From Porphyra umbilicalis (Eukaryota; Rhodophyta; Bangiophyceae; Bangiales; Bangiaceae), in NCBI GenBank assembly GCA_002049455.2, contig KV918770.1:434001-498000 (forward strand): a DNA stretch of 64,000 nucleotides, given 5' to 3'. The notes beneath the pieces are model-generated. The model saw only the letters and a list, made by a program, of their open reading frames with translations. It was not told where the DNA came from and ran no database searches. The position numbers and the translations under genes are program-made. This document shows positions 11,197 to 23,066 of the stretch, piece by piece (the first letter of the stretch is position 1; every line of letters begins with the position of its first letter).

Positions 11197-12613
11197 GTGT
11201 CTATTCTACCGGATGACTCAATTGATCCTTTTCCGCTCATTTGATCCTCATTTTCAGCGTCTGTTTTCGAGCACTTCCCGTTGTCTGCTTTCCATTCTGA
11301 CGCCAGGAATGAACTCGGCGTGGTCTGTTTAGCCCTGGGGGAACTGGGGTACATTCTGCTAAGCGAAAAAGTCACTTTGGGGCGCCATTTTTGGGGCGCC
11401 CTGGGGCGGTTCCCGCCACTCCCAGGGACCTCAAATGCCGCCCTCTGTCGGCGCTGTGCCCTGTTCTGGATGCGCGCGCGCGCAATATCATCCGCCATTG
11501 CGTCTGCCCGAGACGTGGGCACGCTTGAACGCTCCCCATGGCGCCAACCTGCTAGTGTCTGTTGTACGAGGGGGCTCATTTGACCCAGAAATGACTGTTT
11601 GATGCTGCTGTCGGCAGGGCTGTCCTGAGGAACCTTTATAGCGACCGGCGGCTCTGACTGCATAAATGAGCTCAGCGATGCCGTTCTGGCCTCGGGACAC
11701 CCACTCGAGCTTCAGCTCTTGGCCAATGTACCTCGAGAGGTACTGAAGCGTCAACTTTTGAAGCTCCCCAGAGGTCCATGTTGGAAGAATGGTAGACCAC
11801 TGATAGGACGCAGTCTGTCGCTATGAAACACCCCAGAGAGCAGTAATTCATCCAGTGCGGGCTCTTATACAAAGCAGCATGCCCTGGTGGACCTATTTGC
11901 TTCAACTTCTCGCGCTTCTTGACATCTGTTCCCCTGCCTGAGATGACAGAACCGGGGCATGAAGAAGGTGAAAAAGTTGGCACGGAGGGCATGCAAGCAG
12001 GATGTCGTCATGATAGGGTGGGTCCGAAAGAGTTGTCGGGTGGTGGGCGAGGGGGGTGGGTCGGGCCGGGCCGGGCCGGGCGGATTAAGGAGGACCTACG
12101 GTGGCCACCACCCGCTGTTTCACGAACACTCGTAGCGCCCACTGGTCGGGGCTCCACCACTTTTTGGGGAACCGTGAGCCTCAGCATGGTATGTAAACAA
12201 TCCCCCCTCTTGACTTACGTGTTTATCTCACGCTGAGAGCGAGAGAAAAGGGCCGGAGATGGGGCCAACATGGGCCAGTTCATACAGCGTTGCAAGACGA
12301 AATCGTCGTTTTTTGTGCTTTTTGAGGGGGGGGGGGGGGGGCAGGTCGACGTCGGGCGTGCTAGAATGGACTTTCCTGATACGTTTTTGACCCGCTTCTT
12401 TCGTAGCAGGTAAGCTAACGGGGTTTCCTCCCCGCAACACTCGGGTCCATGCTTGAGATGCTCATGGTCTCACGGGGAAGAGCAACGAAGTGGGTTTGTA
12501 GGCCGTGATCACCCATTCTCATATGCAGGATCGCTGGAATCCCCGATTCTGCAAAAGCTCATTTGATCCTCAGCACAAGCTCATTTGATCCTTTTTTCCG
12601 GTAGAATAGACAC
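11197..12613. mobile_element. TA-flanked inverted-repeat element (1417 bp), family end GTGTCTATTCTACCGG
   Basis: The left end GTGTCTATTCTACCGG (11197) is mirrored by CCGGTAGAATAGACAC ending at 12613. TA flanks both sides (11195-11196 and 12614-12615). Subterminal CTCATTTGATCC words occur near both ends (11236, 12559, 12581). The host KDZ-like frame continues from ...LLLRAH across one TA to VRCIFDR..., so the insertion is precise. No transposase lies inside. An extra left-end-like box (GTGTCTGTTGTAC, preceded by TA) at 11555 suggests a nested or rearranged relative. It contains a G17 run near 12327-12343. The superfamily is probably Tc1/mariner-like, judged only from the TA duplication. Related ends lie at 28.27-28.50 kb. 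Confidence 0.85.
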
Positions 12614-13182
12614 TAGGTGCGGTGCATTTTTGACAGGCCATACCGCATCACGCACAGCAGCTCCTCGTTGTACATGCCGGATGACAGCATCTGTTTGACG
12701 GCCGGCGTAGCCACGCTGGCCGAAAAGTGTCGCACTCCATCTCCGTGGTCAACCGGAGGAATTGGGCGTACATGAGCCCCGCAACCTGCATGATCCACCG
12801 CATGGCTCAAGTGGCTTCTATGAACAATCGCAAGGTCTAGCGCCTCCTGAGCGACAAGCTCAATGCGGAGAACGAACACATCCCCATGGAGCTCTTCTAC
12901 CACGACAGGCTGGTGCACGATTGCGAGCGTGGCTTGTCGTACTCTTGTCAAAGCGGCCATGAATTTCCTGTCAACACGTCGGCCGCGGCGGAGGTGCCCT
13001 CTCCGTCGACATTGCGGCGGCCGGCGTCTGTTACCAGTGCGAAAATCAAGGCCGACGACATTGAGTTGACGCACAAGGATTCTGTTCCGAAAGAGGACCC
13101 GCCCAATATTTTGGTCGGTGGGCTCCACGACATCGGCAACGAGGAAACGCTCTCCGTCGGCTCTAATTGGGACAAGGACTAG

Positions 13183-14245
13183 ATGTCATACAGGGCTTTT
13201 GCGCACTCGGATCATGAGAACGACGGTACCGACGAGGATGATGGCGCACGTGCGATAACTTTACAAACAGGCCAGGTCGTCTCCATTGACGAACAGGCCA
13301 TGGGCGGTGAGGAGGCCAAGGACGCGGACGGCGAGGAGGCCAAGGACGAGTACGGCAAGGAGGCCAACGACGCGGCCGGCGACACGTTGACCATCGACCA
13401 CTCCGAGTTGGTCGAGCGGTTGGAATTTGATCTGGTGCCATTGACAGCCCACTGCCCGCCGCCGCTCACCCAGGCCGAGATACTTTTTGTTTCGGCCATC
13501 ACGACGGGTTACCCGCCGGGCACCGTTGTGCGGGGTCGGAAAAAGGCGCGACTTGATGTGGCCGTCGCCGACGCGCTGCTGTTCGGAGGCGACTACTGGC
13601 TTATCGACCAAGTACTCAACTCCGTGGTTGCGTTGCTCAACTTAGAGGTAGAGAGGGCCGCCTGCTGGTTGCTGAGCTCGTTTGCCTCGGCGGGGGCGGG
13701 GGGCGAACGGCGGCGGCGGCCACAGACGAGGACCATAAACACATACTTCTTCACGACGCTCACCTGGCGCTCGCTTGGCTTTGTCTACGAGAACGTGTCT
13801 TCCTGGGGTTGCGTCTACGGCGTCGACTTGATCGTCGTAGACGTGATTCTCATTCCAGTCCGCGTCCACCGCACGCACTGAGTGCTGCTGAAGATCGACG
13901 TTGAGCCCTGTCTGTGTCTTTGTTTTGATTCGCTGCCTGGCTGCGTCGTCGCCGATCCAATCGACGTTGCCCGTCGGGGGCTCTATGACGAGCTGTGCGC
14001 CTAGTTGAGCGTGAACGTTGCGGACGAGTGGGAAGCGTTCTGTTGGCCGGCTGAGAATATTGACAGCGACGCAGAGCAGAAGGCTGGCGGCCGCTGCGGC
14101 GTCTTTGTGCTCACGGCAGCGCATTGTTAGGCGACCGGCCTTCCGCTCACGTTTTTTCCAGCGCCTATCCTGGCTCTGCGCTGCCGCCTTGCCATTGCTT
14201 TGTTTTTTGACGACCTGGGTGGGTTTTCTTGACGGTGGGAGCTAG
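13183..14245 (+). pseudogene. Ulp1/C48-like cysteine protease domain following the KDZ-like transposase
   Basis: After an acidic linker with an EEAKDADG-type repeat (13310-13370), the frame shows YWLIDQVLNSVVALLN (like W+ND..IN.Y..LL), NTYFFTTLTW, VDVILIPVRVHRTH, FDSLPG, EQK and GGRCGVFVLTAAHC. These are the Ulp1/SENP blocks with the catalytic triad visible: His at 13876-13878, Asp in FDSLPG and Cys at 14095-14097. The residue after His is normally Trp; here the codon is TGA (13879-13881). More stops follow (about 14003, 14128), and the 13.64-13.75 kb stretch looks inserted or out of frame. It is separated from the transposase only by a TAG (13180), so it was probably the C-terminal domain of one protein. 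Ulp1 modules are known passengers of several DNA transposons. Confidence 0.75.
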
Positions 14246-17200
14246 CTTGTTGGTTTTCAGTTACACGTTTCTCCGCTCTGTTTTTCATATCACTTGAACC
14301 GTGCTCGCACCCAGTCTCTATCGCAGGCGGCAGCACCGCAGTCATCGCGGTAGCCCTGAAATGTAAATGAAGAACTCAGTGAGACAGCGCATATGCGTGC
14401 TGAGGCGTCGGCTACGGCACCATTGTATGATGTGCTTGCGGGGACCGCCACAGCGGGGCAGCTTCCGTATCCAAAGGTGATGGCGGCTGATTTCAGCCTG
14501 ATGCCCGCAGGTCGGAAGCCTGCATTCGCCAACCCGCTATCGCTCGGACACATGTCCTGAAACAGCCCCGCGCTCCCTGGTAGAAGGCTCCGTCTCTGCC
14601 GTGCCAGCCACGGACACGCGAGGACTGCAGGCACCGTCCCCCAGTCACCTGAATTCAGGTTCCTGACGATGGGGACCGAGACTCATGCGACGGACCGGCG
14701 GCCTGGAAACCAGGCGGCACGGCGAGCAGAGAGGGAGGCGCTGCTGGGGATGGCTGCTCCTGGGCATGCGAATTGCAGGCTGTCCCATGCGGAAGCTGCC
14801 GCCCAAGGCGGATGCATCGGTGTCTCGGCCTTGCCGGGGGTGCGGAGGGCGTCTTCAAATAGTCTGTGGTAGCGGGCATGTCCCCCACCACAGCCACCAG
14901 CTAGAGCTGATCCACTAGCTGGGAGAATGAAAATGACGGCGGTGCTGCCGACGTGACCGCCCCGCGGTCAGCAGCAAGTCAACTCGAAACCAACTTGTAC
15001 AACCTCGCCGACCCCCTAGGGACAGTGCAAAGGAGAGGGGAAGATGGACGACAGGCGAAAGCATGTTTGAGCACAGCAGCCTGGGTCAGAGACGGCGGTC
15101 CATGTGAGGTGAGTCGGACATAGCGGTGTCAACCAGTACGTAAGTGACATCAGACCTGCTAACCCATTGAACTGGATGGTACTATATCAGAAGCTGTCTA
15201 GTGCAAGAAACCCTCTCTGGCCAGCTGGAGACATTCTGCTGACAGTATTGAAACGGAGTGCCAACCATCACACCATACCACACTGGGGTGCTTGACATCC
15301 GGCGATGGGCGCGTCTAGGTTCATCAGCCACATCGATGAATGCCCTCGATAGTGTACCAGTACAGATTTATAGGGTCACTTCTTGGCCACCGTGGCCACT
15401 GCTGTCCACAACACAAGTGAAGAACGGCTGGAGACCGAGGCGCCTACGCAGGTCGTCCAACGCAGCACCACTGGAGTTGAAATTCGACTGAATAGACCAG
15501 CACCTTCTAGCTAGTAGCTGTGTGCACCGTTGTCACGGACTGAGATGTGTACACGGGGAAATATGGGGGCAACCCCCTGTAGATGATCCCTTCCACTACT
15601 GCTCACCCAAGCTCTCAACCTTAGGTCCCAATACTTGCAGTGCCTGCAGCCAAAACCTGGAATGTGGCTACCACGGTCGGGGGGGCGGTTTGATTGGTAG
15701 ATCACACAAATCTGCTGGTGAGAAGAAGCAGCGCGGATGGCAGCATCGTCTCGATTACGTACCACACTACTGGGGTGCGCAAAGGGTGTACTGAGGCGTA
15801 CTGCGGCCTAGAATTTGTACCCAGAAAGTGAAATCAATGCTGGGGTGGCGCGGGCTCCACTGGCCTCTCACCAGCCCGTGGAAACGCAGGCTACAAGTGG
15901 GCGCCCTCAGTCCTGGTGTTGTCCCCGCCGACGGCGGTGGGATTCGGCGGGATTCCCCATCATGTAGCCTCGCCGGATCGCTAATGTAGCCTCACCGGGT
16001 CGAGAGGGAACTTTCGTGCGTAAGACGATTCAATGCCTCGATGCAAGGCCTGGACGAGAGTGGTCACGGATCAACTTCGGCGGTTCATCGCTGGATTTCT
16101 GGAACGCTGCGCTGCGCTCTACGTGGCCCTCACTGAACCCCCAGTGATACCCCAGGTCAGATCTCACCGTAACGACTGCATCTGCTTACAAGGCTGCGGC
16201 CACGCCAACGCCTCTGCTTCGTCGATGCCAACGTCGACGGACTCTCCATCGACGCCTGATACGCACCCCCCCCCCACACCCGCCGCAGCTGCTCACGGGC
16301 GCCCATGCCCCCACTCCGTCAATGCCCTACACACACACACCGCCAGCAATCATTCGGCCGGTCACATCTCGTAGTTACTGACGTCACCGTTTTGCAGACT
16401 GCGCCCACGGCCACCCATCCAACTAGTTGACATTAAAGTAACCCTCTCAAGAACGCCCCTAAATCGGGTGTACAAGTTACCTGTCAACCAAGGTGTCATA
16501 CTTCAGTGTGGTGTTCTGTCAACCATCCGCCATATGGAGAGCTGCAAGCCTCGTGTGTGGACCCAGCACTCCTCACCATCAGTTGTGTGGAGGGCGGCAC
16601 GCCTTATGCGGGGATCTCGACCCTCATTTGTTGACACTGTGAACCTGACTGGGCGGTCAATGGTCATCTGTTCTGACAGACATAGGCTGGGATCGGATCC
16701 TCAGTGGCCGCGTTCTGACTACCCGTTGCTTCGGGCGATCATCGATTGGTGCGGCGTATGTCGCTCTTCGGAGGGTCAGCCGACGTGGAAGCTCCCCGGA
16801 GAACGTCGTCCAGAGAGCCATTGGCCCTCAATGGTACCACCTGCCCGTGTCCCCCATCCTCCGGCAGCCCTCGAAAACCCCCGCCCCCCCGCACCCCCTG
16901 GGCCTTAAAGGCGTTCGGCCGCGGTACAGCTACCGCTGACGGCTACCGCCGTCCTCGCGCATGGAGGGGCAGGCAGTCACGCCGGCGTCAAGGCTTCCTC
17001 TACCGCGTACGGATCCCGTCACGCCCGAGCTGCGCATCTTTGACACCCCCCTCTCCCGTCTTGTATTTTTAGTTCTCAAGTACGTTAAGTGTCGTGAGGA
17101 CTAGTAGGAGAAGGAGAGTGGTAAGATGTGTGCACTGCGTATCGTTTGCTCCCCCGTTCTCCCTCCGTAAATCTGCACCCGTCCAGTGATGTGCTTCTTC

Positions 17201-18347
17201 TCTCTCTGCCCATGTGGCCTTTGCCGCCACCTTTTCCCCTTCTGCCGCTCGCCTCCTACTGCCTGTTTCCTGCCCACTGCTCTTTTCCCTCCGCTGCCTC
17301 CTTTCCCAATACTTCCCCTTATAGCCCTACTGCCCATTGTTCTCCTACTGCACCATGTTCAACAGTCCCATTTGCTCCTATGCCCCCTGCTACCCCTATA
17401 GTCGATGCGGACGGCGCGGATGCGGACGGTGAAGGGGGTGGGGCGCTGCATGTGCTGATCTCACTGTCCTTGCTTCGTTATGGCTTTTTGGGTGCGGTTC
17501 AGGTCGGGTGGCGAGGGGCGGGGGAAGAGCGCGAGGAGGTAGGAAGAGGGTGTACTACCCCCAGCCAGAGGGCGCTACAGAACCATAAAAGACGCTTCTG
17601 TTTTCTGCAACGTATTCAGCTGGTGCGGCCCTGTACGACAGCTCTCCAGCTGGCATCACGTATCAGACCGCTGATTGAATACGAATCCAGCCCAGGCACA
17701 CTCGTAATCGTGGCACCAAGGGGGGCCACGTGACTTGTCTCAGCAGGTGCGGTGATGCCCCCAATTGGAGCTGTGAGGGGGGGGGGGGCGGCTCCCGGAC
17801 ATGTCGTTGAACAGTGTCAGAACCGTGCTGGCCGCGTACTGTTGCTCTAAAATGCGGATATGCCATCTATACTGATAGTGTAGACACTGAGGAAAAGCGG
17901 GGTCGAATATGGCCCAGTATAGCCATTTCAGACGTACTGGCACCAATCAAAAAACCGCCGGGGTAAGTCCCCAAGCAGCGTGGTACGGAATCGCGACGAT
18001 GCTCTGAAGACTTCCTGGCTGTTCACTTCAATGGATCGTCAGTCTTAATATCTGACGACGACGCTTCGAAGGCACCGAATGGCACGATCTCCCTGTATCT
18101 CATTGCCAGAGCCGTTCGGGCGATCAGCGAAGTCTAGCAAGGACAGAACAATAGCCCCCTCCGCAAATTTGTCTAGGGCTGCCATTGCGTCGGACTGAGC
18201 CTCTTTTGCGGTCCGCCCCCCCCCCCTGATGGGTCATCGGTGGTGTGGTTTCTCACCGATGAAGGCGCCCGCCCCTTTTGCTCGTTGCGGTTGGTGTCCG
18301 GCCCGCCTTGGCGCCATCTTCTTGTCGCCGCTGACCGCTTCGTTACG
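14246..18347. other. No gene recognised over ~4.1 kb
   Basis: Only short open frames occur. The longer ones (16468-16908, 17128-17733 plus) have low-complexity Pro/Leu/Arg-rich translations and no domain. Small features seen are a CA-repeat patch near 16330, a G11 run near 17777 and a C10 run near 18217. I found no inverted ends or target duplications that I could defend. Confidence 0.4.
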
Positions 18348-18355
18348 CTTCAGAC

Positions 18356-19096
18356 AAGGGGCTCATGAGTCTGCCAAATCAGTGACCACTTAGATATACT
18401 CAACACCAGCGATTTTTGGATCAGACAAGACTTTTGCCACAACTTCTTGAATACGGATAAGATACATATCCGACGCCAGTACAAGAAGAATATGAATAAG
18501 AAAACGGATGATATCAAGAAAATATCATATTTTTGAACAAGTATGTTCGACAGGATGAACTTTCACGGCGTGTCACCAATAAAAATTAAAGAGCGGCTTG
18601 TGGTGCAGGTTTTGAACGCGGCCCACGCCAGACCATGACCAGCAAGGATCTTGCGAAAGTCAATATGAGACAAGGGGCTCCGGATTTGGCATCCATCTTG
18701 GTATCTTGGCAAGCCTTTCGTCTTGATAGTTGTTCTAAAGTTTGTGGGTCTTCCATTAACGGTCGCGCGCGACGTTCGTCACAAGTGTTTACTGTCGACG
18801 ATCGGCCCTGTGTTTGCTTACCACTGCTCAGAACTTTTCGAACATGTACCTGCGTCCTTGGTCCCGACTTTGAGCATTGTGAGGCGCCTGGCAAGTGAAG
18901 TTTCCTCATGTAGTTGGATGCCTGCATCCCACGCATGCTAAATCATTGGACTTTCGTTTATTCGCTTGGAAGCCATTCAATGACCGTACCATTCAGATAA
19001 GAGTATATATAATCGGCCATGTTCTTCTTGAATAGGAGCGTATTCGAGTATATCTATTCATTATATCAGAGTGTCATGTATTCATGAAAGCCCCTG
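18356..19096. mobile_element. hAT-type non-autonomous element, second copy (741 bp), target duplication CTTCAGAC
   Basis: CTTCAGAC at 18348-18355 and 19097-19104 flanks a segment starting AAGGGGCTCATGAG and ending TTCATGAAAGCCCCTG. The end matches the CAGGG-type hAT terminus, with the first left base changed to A. Length and AT-rich, GGATA-word interior match the 752-bp copy at 10372. No transposase is inside; the open frames at 18586-18936 (minus) and 18635-18898 (plus) have no domain. Confidence 0.85.
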
Positions 19097-19104
19097 CTTC
19101 AGAC

Positions 19105-19739
19105 CGGGGCGGAACGGTTCGTCGACCGCTGTATTTTTGCCGACGACATGTGCCTAACGGCATGTCGCGTTGCTGTCCTGTGGACAAGCTTGCAGCCGCT
19201 GCGCCGCCACGGTTGCTGACGAACGGGAATGAGGCCTCTTCTGTGAGACGTTGGCTGCGTTGGCCACCTACTTGTGCGTGGCCATCTACTCCGCGGCATC
19301 CCCCCGCTTCCGCGCCGACCCCCTACGCTCCGCACCCTCCGCGCCACCCACGCTTCTTGCGCCCCACCCCCGCACCTTGCCTACAATTGCCACAACACGT
19401 CCCCACTGGTCGATGCGCGCTCAGTTTGCTCCGCACACCCGCAGTTGGCGAGTGGTTGCGCGGAAGAGACATTGCCGGGCACCTATGCCTGTGGTAGTAT
19501 GCCATCCACCGCTATTACCTGTCGCGATCCGTCTCAACTAGAGGCCCAGATCGCAGAGGAACACAGAGGCCCAGGGTCACTTACCAGGCCATGTCATTGG
19601 GATAGTTAGGAAGACGGTCACTAACTGAGTGACCCAAGTAACGGCTTAACGAGCGTCTTGCTTTCATACAGAAGTTCGGAAAGCATACACCCAAATTGGG
19701 AAACCGTAACATCTTTCTTATCGTCCTGGGTTTTCATCC
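19105..19739. other. No gene recognised
   Basis: GC-rich then neutral DNA. Open frames at 19084-19497 and 19274-19609 (plus) are Pro/Ala/Arg-rich and lack a recognisable domain. The sequence flanking the hAT insertion is not recognisable once the element is removed. Confidence 0.35.
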
Positions 19740-21043
19740 TGCGCTAATGTTTTGATATTTACGCCTTGCTTAGTTAATGAGCTTTGTTTGCGTGGGAGCG
19801 ATGCGTGGTTTACTACCTTCCACTCCCAGTGGGAGTGGCTGGCCCTGGTGTGTCGGGGTGCGAGTCCATGGTGGGACCCCTTGTTGCGTGTTCTGGGCGA
19901 GGTCCCCGAGGGTATACAAGGGGGGGGGTCTGCGGTGCTGGCCCCGACCCTCTTTGCCCACCAAGTAAACGTTTGGTTCCAACAGTGCTGCGTCGCGCTC
20001 GTCGGGGTTTATCTGGCCACGCGAGTTGTGTGTTGGCGGTTCTGGTGTTATCTTGCGGGGTCCTGGATCGAGGTTACCGGGCGTCACGGCACGGTCGCCC
20101 CCTGGGCTGAAGATGGGTGTGCTGTGACGCCACATTTGAAGGAGCAGCACGGACGGCAGGGCACACTTTGTCTTCTTCGAGGGGCCCCTCGGAGGAGGTA
20201 GAGTCGACCTTCATCCTCAGGGACTACTTCCCGTGCGTTGCAACCCTGCAATTCCAGGTTTGCGAGCCCCAAGGTGGGGCCCGATGGATAGGGGTGGGCG
20301 TGAGAACCCCCTGCGGGCGCTCCGGCATGACTAGTTGTTGGGACGGTGTTGACCTCCCCCCGGGTGTCGGTCCGCCGACGAGCGGCGACCCACTGAGTCA
20401 GAGCGACGGGGATGTGGGTGACCCTCGGCGTGGCTCTTTGTTTCGCCCCCAGGCCTTGCCCGCCGGGCCTAGTGGCGTTCGCCCCGCGGCTGGGGCACCC
20501 TCGGTTCGCAGAAATGCCGAAAGGCTCCATCCGGGTGCTGGCATTCTCTTCGGCGGAAGTCGGCCGGCCCGTGCGTCGCGGACGGAGAGGCTGTCCCCGA
20601 CTCGGGTTGGTTGAATTGTGTCCACTTTGCCACGTGATCCGCCGAGTGGGAGTCCTAGTCGTGCTCCTCGGGGCTCAGAGGGGGTGATCGGTCCAGAGCG
20701 GGTGGACGCAATCACCCACGTGGTACGGAAGGAGGTGGTGCGATCCTCACAGGGGTTTCCCACGGTGGCTTCGGTTCCAAGCCCCAGGGCCCGAACGCGT
20801 CGAGGTGGCAACTCGTCCCCCCGTCGTCATTTGGTCTATACGTCGCAGTCCTCAGACGGAGAGTATTCAGGGGGGGACTCCCCTTTTATCCATACACCCG
20901 GCACCCAGGAGGACTCCTCCTGAACGCCGCGGCGTACCCACGCGTCAATTTCGCGTGGGCAACCTCGTAGTGCGGGCGCGGACTATGCGCTTATCCGCGG
21001 CAGGCTTACCTCATCGGTACGAGTTGTACCGTCCCGGATCACA

Positions 21044-22162
21044 GTGAACAGTCCCCAGTATATGAATATGTTTGACTGTGAGACGCACGCGTTGGAGAAC
21101 AATTCAATTCTTTACACGCGCGAGCAGGCTTATAACATGGGACGGCTCAAGAAGGATATCTCACATTCCTTCGGGTCCCGATCCGAGTGGGACGGGACCC
21201 CACCTCACAAGGTTTCCCAGTTCTTGCGCAAATTCGCAAAAGCGTGTGACGACAGTTTCGTCTCAGAGGGCGAGGCCCTCTATGTCGTTCAGGACTTCAC
21301 TCGCCAGCCACTCCGCTCAGAGGTGATGGCCGTCATGCCTACTCAGCGTGGGGGCAACCCTGAGGAGGTGACCTCCTACTTGGACCTTGTTAACTGGATG
21401 ATCCGGATGCATGCCGATGAGGCATCCATTGCTCTTCGAGTGTAAAAGCTTAATCGAGCGTCCCAGGAGGACGGCGAGGACGAGTTGTCCTTCGCCGAAC
21501 GGCTGCGCCGGCTGAATACCGAGTGCGGCTTTCTCCATGAGTCGGGCGCCCTCAAGGGGCGCTTCGTGGTGGGCATTCACCGGGTGATGCGCGCCACAAT
21601 AAGTGAGCGAAACACGCCGGCCATGACTTTGGCCGAGCTGGCTTGCCTTGCCCAGACTAAGGGTGACGAGTTTCGCTGGCTCAGCTCGGAGCAGCAGAAA
21701 GAGCGGGCAGAGAAAGCCCGTAAGGCGGGCAAGGCAAGAAGCATTCGGCGCCAGGCGAAGCAACCCCTTGTGCCTCGCACCCCGCCACGTACCCGTGCCT
21801 ACTATGCGCGGGGCGAGAGTGACGAATCGGCAGTCGCGGCTACTAAACCGACGACTGCGCACTCCGGTGATCGACCGGGCACTCAGCCATGTTGGGAGTG
21901 TGGCCAAAAGGGACACTGGGCCGAGACGTGTCCCAAGTTGAATGCACGTCTCAGAGCCCGTCTGGCGATGGCAAATCCTTGGGCGCCTCCCCAGACACGG
22001 CACCCTACGCAGGCACCCCAACAGCAGGCGCCCCGCATCGTCGCTGCCACGCAAGCCGCGAAGGAAGTAGTCGAAAGCGACTCTAACACTGAGGTGGGGG
22101 GACCCTCACACTCAGAGGAGGATCCGGCACCCGCACCCCACTCCGACGCGGGACACGACTAA
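21044..22162 (+). pseudogene. gypsy copy 2 gag with CCHC zinc knuckle
   Basis: One frame runs from 21044 to 22162, broken only by TAA at 21443-21445. It holds a capsid-like region (EVMAVMPTQRGGNPEEVTSY, LSFAERLRRLNTECGF), an RNA-binding basic stretch (KARKAGKARSIRRQAK) and a CCHC knuckle C-WE-C-GQKG-H-WAET-C near 21890-21935. An acidic Ser/Glu/Pro tail ends at 22162. The start shown is the first Met of the open frame. The true gag start may be upstream (20618-20923 carries a leader-like Ser/Arg-rich frame). It would coat and package element RNA. Compared with copy 1 it is far less decayed. Confidence 0.85.
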
Positions 22163-22323
22163 CCACTGGGGGTCAGGAAACCCCGCGGCCCTCGGTGGTC
22201 CCGTCTGGGGCAACGAGTGAGTCGCCCACGAAAGCCAAGTGGATCCTCACCCGCCCCAGGGGGGTACGCCCTCGGGATATGCGTCTCCCGAAGAGCTTCG
22301 ACCGCAGTTAGGTCGTTGCCATC

Positions 22324-23025
22324 TTGACAGGCAGCAACTATCAAGTGGCAGCCCGAGTATGGCTTATTAAAGGGCATGAATTGGCCACCCCGGTCATGAT
22401 AGACACCAGGTCTGGAGTCTCCTTCATCCGGGAAGACCTCCTCTCCAGGGATGTGACGGTCAAGGCGGCGGACAAGTCATCCGCCTCCATGTTTGACATA
22501 AATGGTGGGCTACTTCCCATCAAGGGCACCATTGCGCTTCACGTTCGCATTGGATCATATACGACTGAGATCACTGTCGGGGTCGTACCCGGCATGTCAG
22601 TCCCCATGATTCTGGGGACCGACTACACGGATCGCCATGTTCCGGCGATCTGTAGTCCGGACAGATATGTCCGGATGCACGATGGGGGGCGTGTCCCCAT
22701 CTTGCGCCGCGGCAGGACTATTGCTGCGACAACCCAGAAGGCAGACATGTATTGTGCCTGCCCCTCTTCTGCCTCCGCCTCAGTCCGGCTGTCGCAGAAG
22801 ACAGTGATCCAACCACGGTCTCGAGGGTACGTACAATTACGTACGGCCTTCCAGGGGAACAGAACGGTTTCCCGCTTCCATCGGGTGTTTCACAAACACC
22901 AGATACATGTCGCCCCAGGAATGATGACCGGTCCTGCAGGGCAGACCTGGTGGCTGGAAATAATCCACACTGGGAAGACAACTAAACGTTTCCCAGCGGG
23001 CATGAATCTCGGGTTTGTAAGCTAG
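22324..23025 (+). pseudogene. gypsy copy 2 aspartic protease and pol linker
   Basis: Retropepsin pattern: VMIDTRSGVSFI, MFDINGGLLPIKG and VPMILGTDYTD. The catalytic Asp-Thr is present, but the invariant Gly of D-T-G is Arg (AGG), which should inactivate the enzyme. The linker (PILRRGRTI, RSRGYVQL, WWLEIIHTG) parallels copy 1. The frame differs from gag by one register, so a -1/+1 shift or readthrough would have been needed in the parent. The frame begins with a non-ATG codon at 22324. It ends at TAG 23023-23025, at the junction with copia sequence. Confidence 0.8.
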
Positions 23026-23066
23026 CTCCCAAGGTAACATGGTGGCCGAAGGGACCCATGGCGTAA

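Larger units (their letters stand above)
8354..13180 (+). pseudogene. KDZ-like DNA transposase, disrupted by two nested insertions
   Basis: Plus-strand transposase fragments lie in a consistent order. Exon 1 (8354-8518) splices to 8689. Cys-rich modules follow (TCTGPTCGRTVEF, then CPICGSSP), then DPEDVF..DMDCPVLDVP, then a catalytic-type block CPHVITLGF...RAESVGEAL...FYDVACK, and a C-terminal part VVNRRNWAYMSPATCM...MNNRKV (12.7-12.84 kb). Cys clusters plus a Y-D-V-A-C motif match what I know of Kyakuja-Dileera-Zisupton transposases; the aspartate would be one catalytic acid. The YDVAC block is reassembled only across the hAT insertion (10372-11123), and the next block only across the 11197-12613 element. 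Additional stops (8839, 9250, about 9580, about 9982, 13180) and frameshifts show that it is dead. The start is uncertain. Family assignment is from motifs only. Confidence 0.6.
19740..23028 (+). mobile_element. Ty3/gypsy LTR retrotransposon, copy 2 (leader-gag-protease only)
   Basis: Plus-strand relative of copy 1. The leader/LTR-like region is 19.74-20.6 kb, gag 20.6-22.16 kb and protease with linker 22.3-23.03 kb. The protein stops being gypsy-like just after NLGFVS (23025). The next recognisable sequence, from about 23060, is copia reverse transcriptase, so gypsy RT, RNase H and integrase are missing. The 5' limit is set by similarity to the copy 1 leader, not by a proven LTR end. The copies are in opposite orientation, about 20 kb apart. 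Confidence 0.8.
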
